From IMG/VR virus record IMGVR_UViG_3300031566_000441, positions 1 through 21,141 of that record: a stretch of 21,141 nucleotides of DNA; one strand, given 5' to 3'. Positions 14,292 to 20,049 of this stretch are shown piece by piece. The stretch is from a virus. The notes beneath the pieces are model-generated. The model did not search any database, was not told the DNA's origin, and worked only from the letters and a program-made list of their open reading frames with translations. Both the position numbers and the translations under genes were made by a program. Position 1 is the first letter of the stretch. Each line of letters starts with the position of its first letter.

Positions 14292-14605
14292 CCCTTTGCG
14301 CATTCCCTGCACTTCCACCGTTTGCGTTCCCGTCGATTCCATCGCTCCCCATACCCCCCATCCCACCGTTTCCGTTTTCGATCCCAGACATCGGCATTCC
14401 ACTCGAGCTACCATCCCTCCCAGCGTTTGCTCTGCCGCCACTGCCTCCTCTTCCCCCACTCCCGCCATTACCCTTCTCAATCCCGAACATTGGGATCTTG
14501 TTCTCTTTGCCAACTCTCCCACCGTTCGGTTTCACGATCCCAGCCTTCGCGCTCCCCCCCATCCCGCCCATCCCGTTCTTCCCCCCACCCTGTCCCCTTG
14601 ACTAG
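14288..14605 (+). CDS. Proline-rich protein after the spike, charge-poor, function unknown
   Basis: The GTG start overlaps the spike stop (GTGA) and TAG at 14603-14605 is two bases before the next ATG, so the gene exactly fills the interval. The 105-residue product has 38 prolines (36%), and the rest is almost only Leu, Ile, Phe, Ala and Ser. I count no Lys, Arg, His, Tyr, Trp, Val or Gln and only three acidic residues. It is built from repeats: SIPDIGI (31-37) and SIPNIGI (64-70), and AFALPP at 46 and 86, with runs such as PLPPLPPLPPLPP. The only cysteines are near the two ends (4 and 102). The position matches where a tip protein would be encoded. I recognise no family; a rigid polyproline rod or tip is inference. 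Confidence 0.65.
   Translation: MTLCAFPALPPFAFPSIPSLPIPPIPPFPFSIPDIGIPLELPSLPAFALPPLPPLPPLPPLPFSIPNIGILFSLPTLPPFGFTIPAFALPPIPPIPFFPPPCPLD
14291..14600 (+). repeat. Pyrimidine-rich repeat tract encoding the proline-rich protein
   Basis: The + strand is strongly C/T-biased throughout, with many runs of CCC and CTCC. Two blocks about 99 nt apart encode the repeated SIP(D/N)IGI segment, and a third block near 14543 repeats the AFALPP start. The mirror strand would read as Gly-rich in every frame. The skew explains the many overlapping false reading frames in this interval. Confidence 0.65.
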
Positions 14606-14607
14606 CC

Positions 14608-14937
14608 ATGCCCCTCGACTCCACAGCAGTCACAATCGCTGACGACGGTACTGAGACGCTCCCATCCGACTCGATGGCTTCAGCTATCTACAGTGGCATC
14701 AAGGCTAGCGTGGAAGCGGCGTTCGGGCCATTCCAGACTGGCTCAGCTGGGGCCGCTGCGCTCAGGGGGATTGCTGCTACCGCCAACGGCATCGCTGCTG
14801 GCGTAGTGAGTGACATCAAGGCGAACGCTGACGTGGTGATCGGGACAGGGGTAAGTGGTTTGCAGAAGTCGACCTCCCTTGGCACTCCCACGAGTGCGCC
14901 AGACACTGAGCAAACTATCACCGGGGGTATCAACTGA
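14608..14937 (+). CDS. Small Ala/Gly-rich baseplate-region protein, function unknown
   Basis: This 109-residue protein begins MPLDSTAVTIADDGTETLPS. Its middle is a pair of Ala-rich helices (AIYSGIKASVEAAFGPF and AAALRGIAATANGIAAG), with a Thr/Ser-rich C-terminus. It starts 2 nt after the proline-rich gene and ends at a TGATG junction with the gp46-like gene. The helix pattern would suit a small bundle protein or assembly factor. I recognise no family, and the Mu order has no gene here that I can match. Confidence 0.65.
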   Translation: MPLDSTAVTIADDGTETLPSDSMASAIYSGIKASVEAAFGPFQTGSAGAAALRGIAATANGIAAGVVSDIKANADVVIGTGVSGLQKSTSLGTPTSAPDTEQTITGGIN

Positions 14938-15335
14938 TGGCTTACCCGAAGGGTGCGTACGAGAACCACGATAGGCTGCCCGTGCCAGAGCGCCCGCAGT
15001 GGGGGCCGGCTCGTAAGATCAACTTCAACACAAAGCGCTACGTCATCAAGGCAAACGGTAGCCTCGATCACATGCCACCCATCGCGCAACGCGTTGTGAT
15101 TCTCGTTCTCAAAAATGAGATCAACCCAGAGACCAACACGCTGGTGAACAGGAACCAGTGGGCGCAAGGCGTAAGGAACACGTTGTCTCCTCTCGAGCGA
15201 GAAACTCCCCCAGCTATTCGGCTGATTAGTGTGAGCGCTGAACCCAACGGGGTGGATGGCGTCACGAAGACAGTCATCTTCAAAGACTTGGGCACCCAGG
15301 CGTCCGAGCCTCCGATTGAGGTACAGATCCCGTAA
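14937..15335 (+). CDS. Baseplate protein, Mu gp46 / gpW-gp25-like position
   Basis: The 132-residue product precedes the J-like gene, the place of gp46 in Mu and of gpW/gp25 in other contractile phages. It has a basic start, then the strand and helix RYVIKANGSLDHMPPIAQRV with VILVLKNE. This fits the gp46 pattern in which a short strand leads into a helix carrying a Q-R/V pair. The second half (RLISVSAEPNGVDGVTKTVI, ending EVQIP) supplies the closing strands. The wedge proteins join the hub to the outer baseplate. The family call leans on position as much as on residues. Confidence 0.6.
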   Translation: MAYPKGAYENHDRLPVPERPQWGPARKINFNTKRYVIKANGSLDHMPPIAQRVVILVLKNEINPETNTLVNRNQWAQGVRNTLSPLERETPPAIRLISVSAEPNGVDGVTKTVIFKDLGTQASEPPIEVQIP

Positions 15336-16900
15336 TGGCCACACCGCGCGTCGACAATCTTTTCTACCCGTCGCCCGACGAGTCGTTGGCAATTGCGCTG
15401 ACCAGCGTTATCTACTCGTATGACAGGAACAACATCGAGGTCAACGTGTCTGAGGGCACGGAGATTTTCGAGAGGTTCAAGGCTTTTGCCAATCTCGCCT
15501 CGGTAGCCATAGCCAACAACGAAATCGCCCTCGAGGACGTGTCGCCGCTCGATGCCGTCGGAGAAGCGCTTACCGAACTGGCCGGGACCTACGGAGTGTT
15601 TGCCCGCCCAGCAAGCTCCGCGGCAGGATCAGTGTTCGTTGGTGTCACAGGCGGCGGCACAGTGGCTATCCCACAATCGTTCGTGGGAACAAGCGCCACT
15701 GGTATACAGTACAGCGCCACAGTCGGAGGGGTGGTTGGCGACGGTGACCCTATCGCTGTCCAGTCAATCAGCGCTGGGGCCGGCACGGACCTCGAAGAGG
15801 GTGACAAGATCACCTGGGATTCAGCCGCTATCGGAGCTCTCGACCAGGTTGCTACAGTAGCTCAAGGTGGGATCACTGGCGGCGCCGCAGCCGACGGCGA
15901 AGAAGATGTACGCAGACGGCTTCTGATTCGTCTCAGAGCTCCAAGCGTAGGTGGAAACGCTGCCCAGGTTTCAGACTTCGCGGAGGGCGCCTCAGCAGCC
16001 GTAGAGCGCGGGTTCGTCAATATGGCTGTGCGAGGTCCATCTTCGTACGACGTCGCCATCACAAGGCCAACTGGTGATCGTGTGCTCAGTTCAGTAGTGG
16101 TAAACAATGTGGCCAACACGGTCATTGGTCAGATGCCAGGTAGTGCTGACCTCAACGCCACAAGCGTCATCCCCCAGTACGTTGACATCATCATCAACAC
16201 CACTCTGCCGCTACCTGTTGGGGCTGGAGGAGCTGGTGGTGGGTGGCGTGACCAAGTTCCTTGGCCCAGCACAGCTGAGGCTGTGGCTAACACCTACGCA
16301 GAGGTCACAGCCGTAAACGTGGTAGCCAGTACCATCACGGTGAACAGTGGCGCTGCGGATGTCCCAGCGGTATCTCAGAGGTTTCAGATCTGGGACCCAG
16401 CGCCAACGATTCCTGTGATGCATGAATTCACAATCTTGGCAGTGACAGGAAGTGCTGGTGCTTGGGTGATCGAGGTAGACACCTCCACCTCTTCATCCTT
16501 GGGGTTTATCAACCTGTCAACGACCGCCTACTTCTGCTCTGCATCTGCAGTAAACCTCGGAGAGTACGCATCTGAGTTTCTAGCAGCTGTGCTGACGCTT
16601 GGCCCAGGTGAGAAGACATCAAACATCGACAAGCTACCTCGAGCTTTGCGTCAACCAGGGCCAGACGTAGAGTTCCCCATGAACCTCACATCCTTGCAAC
16701 TCACAGCCGTCACGAATGCGCACCCGGAGATTCTCGACATGACCTACGCAGCGCGAATTGTCCCTGGAACCAGCGCAGCGGCTGCGGGATGGTCGGGGAC
16801 CTTCACGCCGAGGGTGTCACCTGACGTAGCAACGATCGAAACGGACCCTCCGAACATCTTGGTGTTGCGGTCGCTGTCGTTTCGTAGGCAGGTGATCTGA
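15335..16900 (+). CDS. Baseplate wedge protein, J-like (Mu gp47), with an internal insertion
   Basis: This 521-residue protein carries the Baseplate_J pattern. It has an N-terminal helix (IFERFKAFANLASVAIANNE), a middle beta domain with TVAIPQSFVGTSATGIQYSA, and the diagnostic segment GGAAADGEEDVRRRLLIRLR. That is followed by a helix and VERGFVNMAVRGPSSYDVAI. After the strand QYVDIIINTTLPL, about 110 residues (roughly 295-406) are inserted before the family continues (ASEFLAAVLTLGPGE, DKLPRAL). The insertion is beta-rich with STITVN and HEFTILAVTG segments. Junctions are TAATG and TGATG. J proteins form the ring that triggers sheath contraction. Confidence 0.85.
   Translation: MATPRVDNLFYPSPDESLAIALTSVIYSYDRNNIEVNVSEGTEIFERFKAFANLASVAIANNEIALEDVSPLDAVGEALTELAGTYGVFARPASSAAGSVFVGVTGGGTVAIPQSFVGTSATGIQYSATVGGVVGDGDPIAVQSISAGAGTDLEEGDKITWDSAAIGALDQVATVAQGGITGGAAADGEEDVRRRLLIRLRAPSVGGNAAQVSDFAEGASAAVERGFVNMAVRGPSSYDVAITRPTGDRVLSSVVVNNVANTVIGQMPGSADLNATSVIPQYVDIIINTTLPLPVGAGGAGGGWRDQVPWPSTAEAVANTYAEVTAVNVVASTITVNSGAADVPAVSQRFQIWDPAPTIPVMHEFTILAVTGSAGAWVIEVDTSTSSSLGFINLSTTAYFCSASAVNLGEYASEFLAAVLTLGPGEKTSNIDKLPRALRQPGPDVEFPMNLTSLQLTAVTNAHPEILDMTYAARIVPGTSAAAAGWSGTFTPRVSPDVATIETDPPNILVLRSLSFRRQVI
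16217..16555 (+). other. Inserted beta region within the J-like protein
   Basis: Residues about 295-406 begin with a Gly-rich linker (GAGGAGGGW) and contain STITVN, RFQIWD and HEFTILAVTG followed by WVIEVD. The order (strand, 'F/V-x-I' strand, 'I-x-A-V' strand, 'I-x-V-D' strand) resembles the shared beta domain, but identity is too low to claim common origin by eye. Confidence 0.4.
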
Positions 16901-17409
16901 TGGCAGAACGAAGCACGATGGGCACGTACGGAGCTCCCTTCAAAGACGAGGGGCCCGTAGAGAATCCACAGTCACAAACAAGCGCAGCACTCTACAACCG
17001 GAAGTGCGAGGACTTGGCACACATGACACGCACAGCGTGGCGAGCAATCGTCAAGTTCGTTGCTGTGACAGACGCTGCCACGTTTGTTCTGCCAGCAAAC
17101 CAAGTCTTCATCCAGACCGCGTGGGGCAATGCGTCAACGTACAAGCCAACGGTCACGAAGACGGCGACCGGGCTGTACAGCGTGCAGTTCCCCTCGAGCT
17201 TCACGGATGCCCTTGGGAACGAGGAAACGCTGCAATTCTTCGACGCGACTGCCAGAGGTAGGACCAGCGTCAACACCGATGATCCCGAAGGAACGAGGGT
17301 GCTCAGCGTTGGGTCCAACCTCGTGACCTTGTGCGTGAAGGACGCTGGCGTGCTCGCTGACGCTGCGGCCTCAGTTGAGTTCATCACTGTCACCACTTAC
17401 ATCCTATGA
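16900..17409 (+). CDS. Beta-rich baseplate or fibre-associated protein, function unknown
   Basis: This 169-residue protein has a polar N-terminal part and then a helix (RKCEDLAHMTRTAWRAIVKF). A beta domain follows, with QVFIQTAWGN, TATGLYSVQFPSS and RVLSVGSNLVTLCVKD. The small beta domain after a helix resembles proteins that bridge baseplate and fibres. It sits between the J-like and gp48-like genes, where Mu has no extra gene that I know. Junctions: TGATG upstream and ATGA downstream. Confidence 0.6.
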   Translation: MAERSTMGTYGAPFKDEGPVENPQSQTSAALYNRKCEDLAHMTRTAWRAIVKFVAVTDAATFVLPANQVFIQTAWGNASTYKPTVTKTATGLYSVQFPSSFTDALGNEETLQFFDATARGRTSVNTDDPEGTRVLSVGSNLVTLCVKDAGVLADAAASVEFITVTTYIL

Positions 17410-18059
17410 TCGGATTCGGCTGGACCAACCCTTTCCCATTTAGAATGGGAGGCGGCATCTCTACGAAAGAGGTTGTCCGTGCGGCGTTGGCCGACGAGAT
17501 GAGAAAATGGATCGATCCGAACGATCCGTCCAACCAATCAGAACTGTCTGGCGAGGCCGCTCTCATCGCCCTCATCTGGTCCTGCAACAGGCGTCTTAGC
17601 AATCAGGGCATTCCAGAGAGGATGATCGAGAACCTCTCCGTGTGGGAGGAGGCGACCGGCCTCAGGCCAACGCCTGAGATGACCGACTTTCAGCGGCGCG
17701 CTGAGCTAGCCGGTAAACTACGCGGCCAGATCAACAACGCGCTGATTGACATTCAGGAATCCTCAGCAAAAGTCCTCGGAGCGAACTTCGTCGCTGTTGT
17801 TCTTACAGACCCAGCCGACGTCATCAGTTTTTGGCCAGCCGTAAATCCGGGGCCACCGGGTTACGAATGGAGTTCCAACAGGGCTCACATCGGGATCCTT
17901 ATGACTAAGACTGGTCTCACCGATGTTCAGTTCCTGGATCTGCAGGACAGGCTTCACCAGCAGCTCAACAAGTTGCTACCAGCGTGGATGACATTTGAAA
18001 TCGGCATAGATGCTGGGTTCGTTGTCAATGTTGGGATAGTAGGGCAGACGTTTCTATGA
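17406..18059 (+). CDS. Baseplate protein, Mu gp48-like (DUF2313 type)
   Basis: At 217 residues this protein shows the gp48/YmfQ pattern: IPERMIENLSVWEEATGLRP, where the helix containing W-E-x-x-x-G-L is followed by a segment with R-R (DFQRRAELAGKLRGQ). A middle beta part (FVAVVLTDPAD, a Gly/Pro/Tyr turn, HIGILM) and a C-terminal helix (DLQDRLHQQLNKLLPAW) complete it. In Mu and P2 relatives (gpI) this protein joins J to the fibres. Its position as the last core baseplate gene before the fibres agrees. The start and stop lie in ATGA overlaps. Confidence 0.75.
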   Translation: MIGFGWTNPFPFRMGGGISTKEVVRAALADEMRKWIDPNDPSNQSELSGEAALIALIWSCNRRLSNQGIPERMIENLSVWEEATGLRPTPEMTDFQRRAELAGKLRGQINNALIDIQESSAKVLGANFVAVVLTDPADVISFWPAVNPGPPGYEWSSNRAHIGILMTKTGLTDVQFLDLQDRLHQQLNKLLPAWMTFEIGIDAGFVVNVGIVGQTFL

Positions 18060-18967
18060 CGAACAGTAGAGCAAAACCATCTGGCTGGACCGACAACAAC
18101 ACTTCGATCTCCGCCGCTCAGATCAACACCATCGACGTAAACCAGGCTAGGTCTGTTGACGGAGCTGGTGGCGGTACGTACTCAGGTGCGATTGTGTGGA
18201 CAGGCACGCACGAGTTCGACAGCACACTTCAGGCGGACGGGGCAGCCACGTTCAACGCAGCAGTGACGCTCTCCGACTCGGTTCAGGTTGACTCCGGGTC
18301 AACGTTCACCGTTGGCTCGCCCAGTACGTTCACAGGCTACATACGACAGCATTACAGCACATATCGCCAGGAGTTCTATCCTGGGATTTGGCCAACCGAC
18401 TACCCAGGATGGAATGAGGGCGGGACAGGCGGCAGCGCATCCATTGCGGTGGTACCTTCCCCTTCTCGACTACTGATGTTATCTGGGGCCACGGCCACGA
18501 ACAACTACGTAACTGGGTTCGACAATAACAAGGTTGAAATAGCCAACGGCTTCGACTTTGAATTCGTGGCCATGATTGAAGGATCAATCTCTGATGTAAA
18601 GTGGGAGGTAAGTGTTCAAAATGGAGTTGTCGAACTGACCAGTGGTAGCGGATATCATGGGGTCGGCGTTGCTTTTGATAGCTCAATAGACACCAACTGG
18701 GTGTTGACTGGAATGTCAGGCACGACACTTACTAGGGTGGATAGCGGCGTAGCAGTGGTTGTTGATACGCCGCATCGATTCAGGGTCGAGGTGGGAACAG
18801 ATGGCAGCGCGGCCCTTTTTATAGACGGAGCCGCAGCCTGTACATTTGGAGTTGGGATTATTGGGGTTGGTCGCCTTCGCCCAGTGTTCTTTGTTGAGAC
18901 ACAGACCTCAGCCGACAGAACCGCCTCCGTTGAGATGTTTCAGGTTTGGCAGCCAGCTAGCGCGTAA
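18056..18967 (+). CDS. Tail fibre / candidate receptor-binding protein
   Basis: The N-terminus of this 303-residue protein (GWTDNNTSISAAQINTIDVN, then AVDG-like and GGGTYSGAIVWTG) is a type that anchors fibres to baseplates. Residues about 45-90 are short repeats in Ala/Ser/Thr (HEFDSTLQADGAATFNAAVT, DSVQVDSGSTFTV) as in trimeric fibre shafts. The C-terminal 190 residues are a beta domain with FEFVAMIEGSISDVKWEVS and RFRVEVGTDGSAALFIDGAA, which looks lectin-like. G+C drops here (18541-18600 has 26 of 60), as is common for host-range genes exchanged between phages. ATGA overlap upstream; a 2-nt gap downstream. Confidence 0.72.
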   Translation: MTNSRAKPSGWTDNNTSISAAQINTIDVNQARSVDGAGGGTYSGAIVWTGTHEFDSTLQADGAATFNAAVTLSDSVQVDSGSTFTVGSPSTFTGYIRQHYSTYRQEFYPGIWPTDYPGWNEGGTGGSASIAVVPSPSRLLMLSGATATNNYVTGFDNNKVEIANGFDFEFVAMIEGSISDVKWEVSVQNGVVELTSGSGYHGVGVAFDSSIDTNWVLTGMSGTTLTRVDSGVAVVVDTPHRFRVEVGTDGSAALFIDGAAACTFGVGIIGVGRLRPVFFVETQTSADRTASVEMFQVWQPASA

Positions 18968-18969
18968 CC

Positions 18970-20049
18970 ATGGCCATCGTCTCCACTCCCACCTACCCAA
19001 TCGTTGGAGACAACGTGGTCTTTTCGATCACGTCGGCAACAGGCAATTCGGCGCTATTCGAGATCACAGCAACACCCGACGACTCAGCATTCCCAACAGG
19101 CGTTCTCACCAAGCTCGCGACAGGCAAATCTCTGCAAGGCGCCACAGATAACGAGTCTGGCCTGGACAACTTCGACCCAGACGAACCAGGCAGTTACAGC
19201 GTCACGGCCTACGAGCAAACGACCATCCCAGGAAGCCCAGCGTACCCAGGCGATCCCGCTGGCAGCACCGAGAGACGGTTCGTTGCCCGTAAAACAGTCA
19301 CGGTATTCGTGGGGGCCCTGATGGATCTCGAGCTCGTTACAGAGTCGGGCGACGGAGCTGACCTGAGGATCAAGGTGAACGATGGGACTGTGCGAGCAGC
19401 ATCACTTCAAAACTTCAGGTCTGACAACGCGGAGTCGGCCGCCGAACAGACGGCCGTGATAGCTGCACTTGCGGGGCTGGTTGGAGCACCAGTATCTACG
19501 ATGGGCCCAGACCTCGAGGTCCGAGTGAACGAACTGTTTGACAGTTACGAGTCTCACAGACTTCAAATCTCAGCCCCGGCTAGTCACACCAATGCTGACA
19601 CCACCAACACGGTTGCGTCCAGCAGAGGCAGCGACATCATAGGCTCCATCGATCTGTTGAATCTCATCAGGACTCAGTATGAGAAACACTGCCTTAACAG
19701 TTCGGAGGCCGCCATCAAGTGGCACCGCACTACGGACATCCAACTGAACGACCTAGAAAATCTACCACTGTCGCCATCCGCAACCACCTTGGCAGGCGCC
19801 ACGGTGCTGTACTGTGACTTGGCACACAGGTGCTTCTCTAGACACCTGGACGCCTCCTCCGAACTGGCAATCGATCCAGAGGTTCATACGGACCAAGACG
19901 ACGCGAACGTCGTCACAGCGCCAACCCTTCTTGGTGTGGTGATAAGAGACTTCTTTGACGCACTTGTCGACGTGTCTCAAACAGCGCAACGCGGAGAGAA
20001 CCCTGGCGACATCGTGGCGACAACCAACTACGGATTCACGAGAACATGA
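18970..20049 (+). CDS. Late tail protein with Ig-like N-terminus and repeated H-x3-D-x(2,3)-N modules
   Basis: The first about 120 residues of this 359-residue protein look like an Ig-type beta domain (YPIVGDNVVFSITSATGN, GSYSVTAYE, and VTVFVGALMDLEL). From about residue 190, three segments share a helix with Y-x-x-H or H-rich start, then H-x3-D-x(2,3)-N: H206/D210/N213, H252/D256/N260 and H306/D310/N313. Two of these follow a helix ending in Y-E-x-H (H196, H240), and H286/H292 precede the third. Such motifs occur in several phage virion proteins, and the clustered His and Asp could bind metal. Between fibre genes, a host-contact or fibre-adaptor role is likely; the exact role is unknown. Confidence 0.65.
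   Translation: MAIVSTPTYPIVGDNVVFSITSATGNSALFEITATPDDSAFPTGVLTKLATGKSLQGATDNESGLDNFDPDEPGSYSVTAYEQTTIPGSPAYPGDPAGSTERRFVARKTVTVFVGALMDLELVTESGDGADLRIKVNDGTVRAASLQNFRSDNAESAAEQTAVIAALAGLVGAPVSTMGPDLEVRVNELFDSYESHRLQISAPASHTNADTTNTVASSRGSDIIGSIDLLNLIRTQYEKHCLNSSEAAIKWHRTTDIQLNDLENLPLSPSATTLAGATVLYCDLAHRCFSRHLDASSELAIDPEVHTDQDDANVVTAPTLLGVVIRDFFDALVDVSQTAQRGENPGDIVATTNYGFTRT

Noticed and set aside
14281-14571. Minus-strand Gly-rich frame and alternative plus-strand frames in the proline-rich interval
   Set aside because: They are by-products of the pyrimidine skew. The GTG frame at 14288 is the one whose start and stop fit the neighbouring genes exactly.
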